64,000 nucleotides of DNA from Rhizobium lentis (GTDB lineage: Bacteria > Pseudomonadota > Alphaproteobacteria > Rhizobiales > Rhizobiaceae). Both the position numbers and the translations under genes were made by a program. The DNA lies in NCBI RefSeq assembly GCF_017352135.1, contig NZ_CP071455.1, positions 62,001 to 126,000 on the forward strand, given 5' to 3'. Positions 44,618 to 53,646 of this stretch are shown one piece after another. Below the pieces are notes generated by a model. The model saw only the letters and a list, made by a program, of their open reading frames with translations, searched no databases and had not been told where the DNA came from. Positions within the stretch are counted from its first letter, which is position 1. Every line of letters starts with the position of its first letter.

Positions 44618-45772
44618 ATGATCCTTCACGAACTCATCGACTATGAAACCCTGCGGATCATTTGGTGGCTGCTGCTCGGCGTACTGCTGATCGCCTTCGC
44701 GACAACAGGCGGCTTCGATCTCGGCGTCGGCACGCTTCTGCCCTTTGTCGCCAGGACCGATACGGAACGGCGCGTGGCGATCAACACCATCGGCGCCACC
44801 TGGGAGGGCAACCAGGTCTGGCTGATCCTCGGCGGCGGCGCCATCTTCGCCGCCTGGCCGCCGCTTTATGCGGTTTCCTTTTCCGGCTTCTATCTGGCGA
44901 TGTTCGCGATCCTTTTCGCGCTCATCCTGCGCCCGGTCGGTTTCAAATACCGGTCGAAGCGGGAAAGCGCCCGCTGGCGCAACGGCTGGGACTGGGCGCT
45001 CTTCATCGGCGGCTTCGTGCCGGCGCTGATCTTCGGTGTTGCCGTCGGCAATGTGCTGCAGGGTGTGCCCTTCCGCTTTGCCGACGACATGCGGATCTTC
45101 TACGAAGGTTCGTTCATCGCCCTGCTCAATCCCTACGCACTGCTTTGCGGCCTGCTTTCCGTCGCAATGCTGACGATGCATGGCGCGGCCTGGCTGGTGC
45201 TGAAGGCGAGCGGGCCGGTTGCGGAACGTGCCAGAAGCTATGGCAGCATCGCCGCCCTTGCCGCGATCGTGCTTTTCGCCCTCGGCGGCCTCTTCCTGTG
45301 GATGGGCATCGACGGCTACCGCATCACCAGCGATATCAGCCCGATCGGGCCTTCCAATCCGCTGCTGAAGACGGTGGTGGTCGAGAACGGCGCGTGGCTT
45401 GCCAATTACAGCGTCCATTCCTGGATGGTCGTGGCGCCCGTCCTCGGCTTTGCCGGCGCGGCACTGGCCTTCATCGCCATGCGGGCAAGGCGCGAGGTGA
45501 TGACGCTGCTTTTCAGCAAGGTTTCGATAACAGGCATCATCTCGACGGTCGGTCTGTCGATGTTCCCGTTCATCCTGCCCTCCTCGCTTGATCCGCGATC
45601 GAGCCTGGCAGTCTGGGATGCATCGTCCAGCCATATGACGCTGTTCATCATGCTGGTCGTAACGGTGATCTTCCTGCCGATCATCGTCGCCTACACCGCC
45701 TGGGTCTATAAGGTTCTCTGGGGCAAGGTCGACGAGACGTCCGTCACCGACAAGAACAGCCACGCCTACTGA
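44618..45772 (+). CDS. cydB: Cytochrome bd ubiquinol oxidase subunit II, CydB
   Basis: A 384-residue membrane subunit that pairs with CydA. Conserved parts are WWLLLGVLLIAFATTGGFDL at the N-terminus, then TIGATWEGNQVWLILGGGAI, and SYSVHSW-like NYSVHSWMVVAP. It begins six bases after the cydA stop, and cydX follows 12 bases after its own stop. Confidence 0.95.
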   Translation: MILHELIDYETLRIIWWLLLGVLLIAFATTGGFDLGVGTLLPFVARTDTERRVAINTIGATWEGNQVWLILGGGAIFAAWPPLYAVSFSGFYLAMFAILFALILRPVGFKYRSKRESARWRNGWDWALFIGGFVPALIFGVAVGNVLQGVPFRFADDMRIFYEGSFIALLNPYALLCGLLSVAMLTMHGAAWLVLKASGPVAERARSYGSIAALAAIVLFALGGLFLWMGIDGYRITSDISPIGPSNPLLKTVVVENGAWLANYSVHSWMVVAPVLGFAGAALAFIAMRARREVMTLLFSKVSITGIISTVGLSMFPFILPSSLDPRSSLAVWDASSSHMTLFIMLVVTVIFLPIIVAYTAWVYKVLWGKVDETSVTDKNSHAY

Positions 45773-45784
45773 GGGAGACGAACA

Positions 45785-45907
45785 ATGTGGTACTTTGCAT
45801 GGATCCTCGGCCTGCCGCTGGCGGCCGCCTTCGCCGTCCTCAATGCCATGTGGTATGAGCTCATGGACGACGCCGCCAGAAAGAAGGCTTCGGAGCTGCG
45901 CAAGTAG
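45785..45907 (+). CDS. cydX: Cytochrome bd small subunit CydX (CydX/YbgT family)
   Basis: A 40-residue, single-helix membrane protein, beginning MWYFAWILGLPLAAAFAVLN and continuing with AMWYELMDDA and a lysine-rich end. This is the CydX pattern: aromatic N-terminus, one helix, acidic then basic tail. GGGAGACGAACA precedes the ATG. It is needed for stable, active bd oxidase in other bacteria. The gene is easily missed because of its length. Confidence 0.93.
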   Translation: MWYFAWILGLPLAAAFAVLNAMWYELMDDAARKKASELRK

Positions 45908-45910
45908 AAA

Positions 45911-45942
45911 TCTAAGGGCGCGGCTTGCACTGCGCCCTTAGA
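45911..45942 (+). terminator. Hairpin after cydX
   Basis: A perfect 11-bp stem, TCTAAGGGCGC / GCGCCCTTAGA, with a ten-base loop begins three bases after the cydX stop. Only a weak T-rich tail (TGGTTTGG) follows. It probably ends the cyd transcript or protects its 3' end. Confidence 0.65.
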
Positions 45943-45992
45943 CTGGTTTGGTAACAGCCTCGCTCTATTTTTCGGCGTCATCTTCTGCATAA

Positions 45993-46118
45993 GCCCCTCA
46001 TCCGGCTTCTCCCGCTTGCGGGGCGAAGGGGTATGCCGCACCCGCTTTCCCCAACCTCCACGCTGAGTTTGGCACGTCCCCTCGCCCCGTTTACGGGGAG
46101 AGGGTTAGGGTGAGGGGC
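45993..46118. repeat. Intergenic palindromic element with terminal inverted repeats
   Basis: The element is bounded by GCCCCTCA (45993-46000) and TGAGGGGC (46111-46118). It contains two internal GC-rich hairpins and resembles the mosaic element at 4669-5043 (CTTCTCCC and GATGAGGGG-type modules). It is flanked by an imperfect 20-base direct repeat at 45922-45941 and 46125-46144 (17 of 20 identical). The gap between cydX and the fusion gene holds no coding sequence. Confidence 0.65.
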
Positions 46119-46152
46119 AAGCACGGCTCGAACTGCGCCCTTTGCTTTTTCA

Positions 46153-48156
46153 TCAGCCTTCCAGCCACTTCACCTGATCGGGCGTGAGCTTGATGTCGAG
46201 AGCCGACAGGCTGTCCTCCAGTTCGGCGACGGTGCGCGGCCCGATCAGCGGAATGACCGGGAAAGGCTGGGCGATCACATAGGCGAGCGCGATGTGGATC
46301 GGATTGCGGCCGAGCTTGTTGGCAAGCTCGATGGCGCGGTCGCGGCGTCCGAAGTTACGCTCGGAATACCAGACGCGCACGATCTCCTCATCGTCTCGCT
46401 TGTCGCGGCCGGCGCGGTCGGTGAAGAAGCCGCGGCCCTGGCTGGACCAGGCGAAGTTCGGGATCTGCTTCTCATTCAGCCACGTCTTCCAGTCGTCATC
46501 GGAGGCTGCGACGCAACCGGCCCAGATCGGATCGAGCATCTCTGCGAGCGAAAAGTTGTTGGAGAGTGCCGCCGGCGCCGTTTTGCCGGTCTTTTCGGCA
46601 TAGGCGATCGCCTCGTCGAAACGTGCCCGCGTCCAGTTCGAACCACCGAAGATGCCGCGAATGCGGCCGCGTTTGACCTCGGCGTCCATGGCATCGACGA
46701 ACTCGCCGACGGGTACATCAGTGTTGTCGCGATGCATGAAATAGATGTCGACATAGTCGGTTTTCAGCCGGGCGAGCGACTGGTCGAGCTGCTTTGCAAT
46801 CATGTCGGGGTAGCAGAGCGGCGAGTGCGCGCCCTTGCCGATCAACACGATTTCCTCGCGCGGCACCTTGCGGCTGGTGTGCCAGTCGCCGAAGATCGCC
46901 TCCGTCTTGCCGGCGCCATAGACGAAGGCCGTATCGAAGGCGTTGCCGCCGGCTTCGTAGAAGGCATCGAGCGTCAGCGACGCAGCCGCGAAGTTCGGGA
47001 AGAACTCGAAGCCGAGGGTCACGACTGAGGCCGGCTTGGAAATACCGGGGATCTGGCGCTGCGGAATGCTGTTGCCCCGCTTGACCATGCCGCCTGATAT
47101 GTTGGCCGTGCGTTTGGCGGCTTTCTCCACACCATATTCGAGACCGACCGAGGCGCGCCACTGGTCGAGCACGCGCAGGTTTCCGATCGAATCCGCCCAG
47201 CTCATGCCGGGGGTGCTGAACTCGGTCTTGCCGGCGCGGATGGCATCGCCCGCAGCGTCCGCCTCGAAGGAATAGAGCCAGCGATTCTCTTTGATCTCGA
47301 CCGTTTCCTGTTTGCCGCCCTTGAAGACCTCGATCTTGCCGACGCCGCCCTTGTGGCCGGAGGCAAACCAGAAGTCGGCGACCTCGATCCGGCCCTCGGA
47401 GCCGATGATGCGCAGCACATTATCCTGCTGGGCCATGATCGAGCAGGAGACTTCTGCAATGATCTCGTTCGGGAATTTCAGCACCGCGGAAGCCCATTCG
47501 TCGACGCCGCTCTCACCGAGATGCGCGACGCCCGAAACCTTCTTCGGTTCGAGGAAGGCTTTGCCCTCCGCCGCGCCTGCTATCAGCCTCGCCATGGAAA
47601 CCGGATAGCCGCCGACATCGAGAATGCCGCCGCCGGCAGTATCGTTGGCGAAAAGCCGGTGCTCCGGCTTATAGCTGCCCATGTTGAAGCCGAAGCTCGA
47701 GCGGATGATGCGGATCGTGCCGATGATGCCGCTCTTGATGAGGTCGACCAGCTTTTCCGTCTGTGGATGCACACGATACATGAAGGCCTCGCCGGCAAAG
47801 ACGCCAGCCTTCTTGGCTTCGTAATAGACGGCTTCGGCGTCATAAGCCGAAAGTGCGATCGGCTTTTCGACGAGGATATGCTTGCCAGCGCGTGCGGCCT
47901 TGATCGCCCATTCGGCATGACCGGTATGAGGTACGGAGATATAGACTGCATCGACCTCAGGGTCGGTAAGGAGCGCCTCGTAGCCGTTGACGATGCGGGC
48001 CCCGGGGAAGTTCTCCTGAAGTCCTGGCTTGGAAGGATTACGGGTGGCGATCGCCACCAGTTTGCCGGTGCGCGAATGGGCGACGCCGTCCGCAAAGGTG
48101 CGGGCGATAGTACCGGGGCCGATGATGCCCCAGCGGATCGGTTGATCGGAAGTCAT
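46153..48156 (-). CDS. Fused Gfo/Idh/MocA dehydrogenase and aldo/keto reductase
   Basis: A 667-residue two-domain enzyme. Residues 1 to about 345 form a Gfo/Idh/MocA oxidoreductase (Rossmann WGIIGPGTIARTF, VEKPIAL with Lys98). Residues about 360-667 form an aldo/keto reductase barrel with the full catalytic tetrad traceable as Asp408, Tyr413, Lys441 and His475. Both active sites look intact, so the protein may carry out two redox steps on a sugar, or oxidise one substrate and reduce another with shared cofactor. It is the last gene of the ABC operon 46153-52336. GAGGA precedes the ATG. Both halves are in one uninterrupted frame. Confidence 0.9.
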   Translation of the reverse strand: MTSDQPIRWGIIGPGTIARTFADGVAHSRTGKLVAIATRNPSKPGLQENFPGARIVNGYEALLTDPEVDAVYISVPHTGHAEWAIKAARAGKHILVEKPIALSAYDAEAVYYEAKKAGVFAGEAFMYRVHPQTEKLVDLIKSGIIGTIRIIRSSFGFNMGSYKPEHRLFANDTAGGGILDVGGYPVSMARLIAGAAEGKAFLEPKKVSGVAHLGESGVDEWASAVLKFPNEIIAEVSCSIMAQQDNVLRIIGSEGRIEVADFWFASGHKGGVGKIEVFKGGKQETVEIKENRWLYSFEADAAGDAIRAGKTEFSTPGMSWADSIGNLRVLDQWRASVGLEYGVEKAAKRTANISGGMVKRGNSIPQRQIPGISKPASVVTLGFEFFPNFAAASLTLDAFYEAGGNAFDTAFVYGAGKTEAIFGDWHTSRKVPREEIVLIGKGAHSPLCYPDMIAKQLDQSLARLKTDYVDIYFMHRDNTDVPVGEFVDAMDAEVKRGRIRGIFGGSNWTRARFDEAIAYAEKTGKTAPAALSNNFSLAEMLDPIWAGCVAASDDDWKTWLNEKQIPNFAWSSQGRGFFTDRAGRDKRDDEEIVRVWYSERNFGRRDRAIELANKLGRNPIHIALAYVIAQPFPVIPLIGPRTVAELEDSLSALDIKLTPDQVKWLEG

Positions 48157-48191
48157 GGAGTCCTCTTTCGTCGTTCTGCCTTGGGATTGGT

Positions 48192-49274
48192 TCAGCGGAG
48201 CCGTTTGCCGGCGCCGTCGAAAAGGAATGAGCGGTTAGCGGGAAGGCCGACGGTCAGCGTCTCGCGATTGCCTGATGTGCGTGATTCCGGCCGCTCGATA
48301 ATCAACTGCTCGGCGCCGATGGCGGCATAGATGTAGCTGGTATTGCCGAGATGTTCGGCGACATCGACAGCGACGGTGAGATCAGCATCGCCCGCACCGG
48401 CATCGACAAAATGCTCGGGCCGGATTCCGAGGGTTACCTTCGTGCCGGTTTCAACGGGGTCCGCCACGAGCAGCGGCAGACGTGTCTCCGGATTGCTTTC
48501 CAGCGCGATTACCGCCCTGCCCGGCTGCGCCTCGCTCACAACGGCCTTCAAGAAATTCATCTTCGGCGAGCCGACGAAGCCGGCGACAAACTGGTTGGCG
48601 GGATCGTCGTAAAGGTCGAGTGGCGCACCAATCTGCTCGATGTTGCCGGCGCGCAGCACGACGATCCTGTCGGCGAGCGTCATCGCTTCCGTCTGGTCGT
48701 GGGTGACATAGATCATCGTCGTGCCGAGCTGTTTGTGCAGCCTGGAGATTTCGACGCGCATCTGCACGCGCAGTTCCGCGTCGAGGTTCGACAAGGGCTC
48801 GTCGAACAGGAAGACCTCAGGCTCGCGGACGATGGCGCGGCCAATGGCGACGCGCTGGCGCTGGCCGCCAGAAAGCTGCTTCGGTCGCCGCTTCATCAGC
48901 TCTGTGATCTGCAGGATTTCGGCAACACGGCGCACACGCCGTTCGGTGTCCTCTTTCGGATTGCCGTTCATGCGCAGGCCGAAGCTCAAATTCTCCTCGA
49001 CGGTCAGGTGCGGATAGAGCGCGTAGGACTGAAAGACCATGGCGATGCCGCGGTCGGCGGGCTCAACGTCGTTGACGACCCTGCCGCCGATCCGAAGCTC
49101 GCCTGATGTGATCTCCTCGAGGCCGGCGATCATCCTCAGCAGCGTGGACTTGCCGCAGCCGGAGGGGCCGACGAAGACGACGAATTCGCCATCCTTTACC
49201 TCGAGGTTGGCGCCATGGATGATCTCAAAGCCGCCGAAGCGCTTGACGATGTTGGTAAGTGAAAGCTCTGCCAT
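48192..49274 (-). CDS. ABC transporter ATP-binding protein, UgpC/MalK family
   Basis: A 360-residue ATPase. Walker A GPSGCGKST is at 37-45, with MVFQSYALYPHLTVEENLSF, LSGGQRQR, VFLFDEPLSNLD and YVTHDQTEA; the TOBE region carries the GIRPEHF motif seen in this family. It lies 12 bases after the permease gene and 35 before the fusion dehydrogenase gene. Confidence 0.93.
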   Translation of the reverse strand: MAELSLTNIVKRFGGFEIIHGANLEVKDGEFVVFVGPSGCGKSTLLRMIAGLEEITSGELRIGGRVVNDVEPADRGIAMVFQSYALYPHLTVEENLSFGLRMNGNPKEDTERRVRRVAEILQITELMKRRPKQLSGGQRQRVAIGRAIVREPEVFLFDEPLSNLDAELRVQMRVEISRLHKQLGTTMIYVTHDQTEAMTLADRIVVLRAGNIEQIGAPLDLYDDPANQFVAGFVGSPKMNFLKAVVSEAQPGRAVIALESNPETRLPLLVADPVETGTKVTLGIRPEHFVDAGAGDADLTVAVDVAEHLGNTSYIYAAIGAEQLIIERPESRTSGNRETLTVGLPANRSFLFDGAGKRLR

Positions 49275-49286
49275 GCGGCCCCCCGA

Positions 49287-50123
49287 TTACTTGATTGCGC
49301 CGGCCGCGATGCCGGCGATGAAATGGCGCTGGAGAGCCACGAATACGACGAGGATCGGCGCCGTCAGCAGCACCGCGCCGGCCATGATGCCACCCCAGGA
49401 AACCTTGGTCAGGCCGATCAGCGTTCCCAATGCCACCGGCGCCGTCATCATCCCAGGCCTGGAGTTGATGAGCAGCGGCCAGAGGTAATTGTTCCACGAG
49501 TGCAAGAAGAGAATGATCGCCAATGCCGCCATGGTCGGGCGGGCCAGCGGCAGCGCGATGCGAAGGAAAATCTGCCATTCCTTGACACCCTCGACGCGGG
49601 CCGCATCGAAGAGCTCGCCCGGCATCATCGAGAAGGATTGCCGCATGAACAGCACGCCGAGCGAATTGAAGAGCGGCGGCACGATCAGAGCCACCCAGGT
49701 GTTTGCCAGCTTGAACTCGCGCGCCACCATGATGAATTGCGGGATGACGACCACGGAGAACGGCAGCGTGATCGTGCCGAGGATGATCGCGATGACGATG
49801 GAGCGGCCGACGAAACGGTAACGTGCCAGCGCCCAGCCGGCCATCGACGTCAGCATCACCGAGAGCGCGGTGTAGATCAGCGCCACGCCGATGGAGATCA
49901 CCATGGCCCCGATGAAATCGGTATCGGCCTGCAGGTTCTTGAAATTCTCGACGAAGTTGGTCGATGGCCACAGCACGATCTCGGGATTGAAGATGCCGTT
50001 GTCGGGCATGGTCGAGAAGACGAACATCATCCACAGCGGAAACAGCCAGATCAGCGCCAGCGGCGCCAGCACGGCATGCAGCGCGATCTGACGGACGAGA
50101 AGGGATTGCGATTTGGATCTCAT
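49287..50123 (-). CDS. Carbohydrate ABC transporter permease, MalG/UgpE type
   Basis: A 278-residue permease of six helices. The coupling loop is LFDAARVEGVKEWQIFLRIA, a slightly altered EAA motif. The start overlaps the previous permease stop (ATGA). Confidence 0.92.
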   Translation of the reverse strand: MRSKSQSLLVRQIALHAVLAPLALIWLFPLWMMFVFSTMPDNGIFNPEIVLWPSTNFVENFKNLQADTDFIGAMVISIGVALIYTALSVMLTSMAGWALARYRFVGRSIVIAIILGTITLPFSVVVIPQFIMVAREFKLANTWVALIVPPLFNSLGVLFMRQSFSMMPGELFDAARVEGVKEWQIFLRIALPLARPTMAALAIILFLHSWNNYLWPLLINSRPGMMTAPVALGTLIGLTKVSWGGIMAGAVLLTAPILVVFVALQRHFIAGIAAGAIK

Positions 50124-50979
50124 TTCGGGTCCCTCCCGATCCAGAGATTGAAGAGAGAGATCACCACGGCGAGAGCGGCCATTGTATAGGCGATTGCCGA
50201 GGCATAGCCGAAATTCAAGGAGGTGAAACCCTGGCGATAGAGGAAGAGGCCGAGTGTTTCCGTGCCGCCGCCGGGACCGCCGCGATTGGTAATGAGGAAG
50301 GGTTCGGTAAAGAGCTGCATGGTGCCGATCACCGAGAGTACGACACAGAAGAGGATGATCGGTTTCAGGAGCGGCAGGGTGATGTGAAAGAATTGCTGTG
50401 CCTTGCTCACCCGGTCGAGCGTCGCTGCCTCGTAGACATCGTCAGGAATGGCCTGCAGGCCCGCCAGGATAATGATGGCGTTATACCCGGCCCATCGCCA
50501 CGTGACGGCGAGGATGATCACTGCCATCGCGGCATTTGCGTTGTCGAACCAGGAGACCGGGCTGAAGCCGATCGCTGAAATTAACTTGTTGATGATGCCG
50601 AAATCGAGGCTGAACATCAGTCGAAACACGGCCGCGTAAGCGACCTCGCCGACGACGACGGGGGCAAAGAAGGCGAAACGGAAAAGCGGCCGCGCTTTCA
50701 GGAGCGGCGAATTGAGCAGCACGGCCATGACGGTCGCCAGCGCGATCATGACGGGCACCTGGATCACCAGGATGATCAGCGTGTTGTAAAGAGCGTTATA
50801 GAAGGCCGGATCGTAAAACAGCCGGCCCCAATTGGCCTGAAAACTGTATTTCCACGGGTTGATACGCGTGTTCTGAAAGGAAATCAGGAACGAGTTGATG
50901 ATCGGCCAGACCCAGAACGTGGCGAAGATCAGCAGATAGGGGCGAGGAACGCATAGGCGCTCCGGGTTCTGAACGGCAT
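50120..50979 (-). pseudogene. Carbohydrate ABC transporter permease (MalF type), frameshifted near the N-terminus
   Basis: The natural start is the ATG at 50979, directly behind GGAGGAGG; it reads MPFRTRSAYAFLAP and then leaves the frame. Typical permease sequence (YLLIFATFWVWPIINSFLIS onward) continues in the next frame to the stop at 50120. The break is in a run of four C on the coding strand (50939-50942 on the plus strand, GGGG); one more C would restore an uninterrupted 286-residue protein. The other three importer genes are intact, so this may be a sequencing error, a recent mutation or a slippage-controlled switch. The core has the coupling loop VYEAATLDRVSKAQQFFHIT. Confidence 0.75.
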
Positions 50980-51061
50980 CGAGCCTCCTCCTTACGAACG
51001 AATGACCGGCAGCGTTACAAGCCGGGAAAAGCCGGGCGCTTCGGGCGCCCGGCATCGTCAC

Positions 51062-52336
51062 TCATTGCGCGATCGGAAGTCCGGTTGCGGAAGCGATCTG
51101 ATTGGCGGCGTCGTCGAGCGCCGCCTTTGCATCGGGGTAGCCGCCGGCGAAGAACTTCGCCTGCGTTGCTCTGAAGATGCCTTCGGCATCACTCTGGAAG
51201 GCCGTGCCGCGGCTCGGTACGATCTTCGGCAGCGTCGCGAGGATATCGGCCCAAACCTTCTGGCCGCCCCAATAAGGCTGCGGCTCGTTGACGAAGGGGT
51301 CCTTTTCGGCAGAAAGCAGCGACGGCACCAGGCCGAACTCCTTCAGCATGGTGACCTGACCCTCATTCGTACCGAGGGCGTAGTTGACGAATTTCCAGGC
51401 CGCCTCCTTATTTGCGGAGGCCGCCGAAATGGCGAGCGACGAACCGCCGAGATTGGCCGCATGGGGACCGTCGGCCTTCAGGCTCGGCATTCTATAGACG
51501 CCCCACTTGCCCTTGAGATCGGGAGAGGTCGAGCGCACGGTGCCTTCATACCAGCCGCCATAGAGCTGGCTCGCGGCCTTGCCGGCGGTATTGGCCTGGA
51601 TCTTCTCGTCCCAGTTGGCTGCCGTCAGCGTGCCGGCGTCCTTCATCTCCTTCACCTTTTGCAGGGCGGCGACGCAGGCCGGCTGGTTGATGGTGATGTT
51701 CTGGCCATCGGTCGAGAAATAGCCGCAGCCCTGCTCGTTGGCGATCATGCGGAACCATTCGCTATCGCCGTTGAAATCGGCTTGTGCCATGACGACGCCG
51801 GGATTGGCGGCGGAAATCTTCTTGCCGGCGGCGATGAAATCGTCCCAGGTGCTGATCGTGCTCGGATCGACGCCGGCCTTTTCGTACATGTCACGGCGGT
51901 AGAAGACGGCGACGGGGCCGGAATCCCACGGCATGGCATAGGCGACATCGCCAACTTCAAGCTCGGTACGCTTGAAGTCGGGGAACTTCGCCTGAATCTC
52001 TGCCGTGTAGCCGAGTTCCTTCAGATTGGCGAAGCAATCCGGGAAGCGGCTCCAGAAGATTTCGGCCTCGAAATTCTCGATGCTGACAATATCGGGCAGG
52101 CCGTCGCCCCCGGCAGCGCAGGCTGCAAGCGTCTTGTCGAAGACCTGGCTGTTTCCGAGGTCCTCGACGGTCACCTTGATATCGGGGAATTGTTTATTGA
52201 AACCCGGAAGCGTGGATTTCAATGCCGACGCGGCGACATTCCAGCTCCAGATGGTCAGATTGGCCGTCTCAGCGAAGGCGGAGCCGGAAGCAAGCAGTGC
52301 GACAGCTGCGGTCGCGGCGAGAAGTTTGAAGCGCAT
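51062..52336 (-). CDS. ABC transporter substrate-binding protein (family 1)
   Basis: A 424-residue periplasmic binding protein. Signal peptide 1-22 ends SAFA-ET, with mature start NLTIWSWNVAASAL. GGGAGGATTTTCA precedes the ATG. It is the first gene of the third carbohydrate importer operon and is divergent from the AraC-type regulator at 52423, 86 bases away. The ligand is unknown. Confidence 0.92.
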   Translation of the reverse strand: MRFKLLAATAAVALLASGSAFAETANLTIWSWNVAASALKSTLPGFNKQFPDIKVTVEDLGNSQVFDKTLAACAAGGDGLPDIVSIENFEAEIFWSRFPDCFANLKELGYTAEIQAKFPDFKRTELEVGDVAYAMPWDSGPVAVFYRRDMYEKAGVDPSTISTWDDFIAAGKKISAANPGVVMAQADFNGDSEWFRMIANEQGCGYFSTDGQNITINQPACVAALQKVKEMKDAGTLTAANWDEKIQANTAGKAASQLYGGWYEGTVRSTSPDLKGKWGVYRMPSLKADGPHAANLGGSSLAISAASANKEAAWKFVNYALGTNEGQVTMLKEFGLVPSLLSAEKDPFVNEPQPYWGGQKVWADILATLPKIVPSRGTAFQSDAEGIFRATQAKFFAGGYPDAKAALDDAANQIASATGLPIAQ

Positions 52337-52422
52337 TGAAAATCCTCCCTTTTCAATTGCCGATCTTTCACGAACGCGGTTAGACTATCTGCAAGGGAGC
52401 GGCTGTCTCCTAAAAAGGGAAT

Positions 52423-53343
52423 ATGGATTTGGCGGAAAGTAAGATCGGCACGAGTGCAATCTATCGGCCCGGCGCTAGCAGCATTGAGGGCTCGCCGACG
52501 GCGCTGCAAATGTTTCATGCCCATCCGCTCGTCATGGCGATGCCGCACTGGCATGCGCAGGTCGAGGTCAACTATGTCTTGCGCGGCACTGTTCACTATC
52601 GGATGAGCGATCACGATTTCCGCCTGAACGCCGGCGAAATGTGCCTCTTCTGGGGTGGGCAGCCGCATCAAATGGACGAATCGTCGGACGATTCGCTCTA
52701 TGCCGGCGCTCATCTGCCGCTCATCTATTTCTTCCGGCTGCGTCTGCCGATCAGCATTTCCAGCCGGCTGATGAAGGGCGAGACGCTGCTGACTTCGGCG
52801 ACCGATGCCGCCGACAACGAAAACTTCGCCCGCTGGTTCCGCTATTCCAAGTCCGGCGATGCAGCCAAGGCCCAGCACGCCGTCGATGAATTGCTGCTGC
52901 GCATCGAGCGTATCGCACTCGAACCCTATTCGATGACGACATCGAAGACGACCGTCAGCCTGGAAGGCGATCAGCCGCATCCCAATTCCTCGCGCAGCGT
53001 TGCGCGCATGTGCGATTTCATCGCCGCCAATTTTCTGCAGGACATCGATTCGGTCGATATCGCTCGCGCCGCCGATCTGCATCCGAAATATGCCATGAAC
53101 CTTTTCAAGCGATCGACCGGCATGACGCTCAGCAAATATGTGACGCTGCTCAGGCTGTCTCGTGCCCAGGCGATGCTGATGAGCGAAGGCGCCAATGTGC
53201 TGCAGGTGGCGATGGACAGCGGCTTCGGCTCGATCAGCGCCTTCAACAAATCCTTCCGCCACATCGCCGGCATGTCGCCATCGGATTTCCGCCGCGATAT
53301 CCGGCTGGTGACGACGGTGCCCGCCGGCGCCTTCCGCAATTAA
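52423..53343 (+). CDS. AraC family transcriptional regulator
   Basis: A 306-residue regulator. The N-terminal cupin-like effector domain has HWHAQVEVNYVLRGTVHYRM and a GEMCLFWGGQPHQM block, similar in layout to MelR/ChbR-type regulators. The C-terminal double helix-turn-helix spans about 195-297 (VDIARAADLHPKYAMNLFKR, then SGFGSISAFNKSFRHIAGMS and PSDFRR). It is divergent from the importer operon 46153-52336 and is probably its activator. Confidence 0.93.
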   Translation: MDLAESKIGTSAIYRPGASSIEGSPTALQMFHAHPLVMAMPHWHAQVEVNYVLRGTVHYRMSDHDFRLNAGEMCLFWGGQPHQMDESSDDSLYAGAHLPLIYFFRLRLPISISSRLMKGETLLTSATDAADNENFARWFRYSKSGDAAKAQHAVDELLLRIERIALEPYSMTTSKTTVSLEGDQPHPNSSRSVARMCDFIAANFLQDIDSVDIARAADLHPKYAMNLFKRSTGMTLSKYVTLLRLSRAQAMLMSEGANVLQVAMDSGFGSISAFNKSFRHIAGMSPSDFRRDIRLVTTVPAGAFRN

Positions 53344-53550
53344 CTTGCGTCCGCGCCCGTCATATGCGGCGAGCTCTGTCTGGATGCCCTCGGGATTGCG
53401 CGGGAAGGCGATCTTGTGCAGGACCTCGGCGTTGTTTGCCAGGCGCGGTCGCTCCTTGATCTCGACACCGGCCTTTTCCAGGCGGGCGAAGGTGTCATCG
53501 ACATCCTCGAACAGGAAGGTCAGGTGGCGAGGCCGGCCGTGCCTTCGGGC
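53344..53550 (-). pseudogene. 3' fragment of a VOC/glyoxalase family gene
   Basis: On the minus strand an open stretch reads GRPRHLTFLFEDVDDTFARL, then EKAGVEIKERPRLANNAEVL and HKIAFPRNPEGIQTELAAYD. This is the C-terminal half of a vicinal-oxygen-chelate protein, including the typical Glu in QTEL. No start codon with matching upstream half is found, and no stop follows at the expected place, as the frame runs on into the AraC gene. It looks like a remnant left by deletion or rearrangement. Confidence 0.6.
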
Positions 53551-53646
53551 ACGTCACCCCCCTTTGCTGTAGCAGATGGGCGGTCACTTGTGTTCTATCG
53601 CGGTCATGGCTACGCTGTCGCTCCGGAGATGGGGACTACCAAAAAT

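Noticed and set aside
43052..45763. A 903-codon open frame on the minus strand
   Set aside because: It is the exact antisense of cydA and cydB, with biased composition and no recognisable domain.
50980..51061. N-terminal extension that would make the frameshifted permease one open frame of 313 codons
   Set aside because: The extension is not permease-like, overlaps no ribosome-binding site, and bypasses the strong GGAGGAGG start at 50979.
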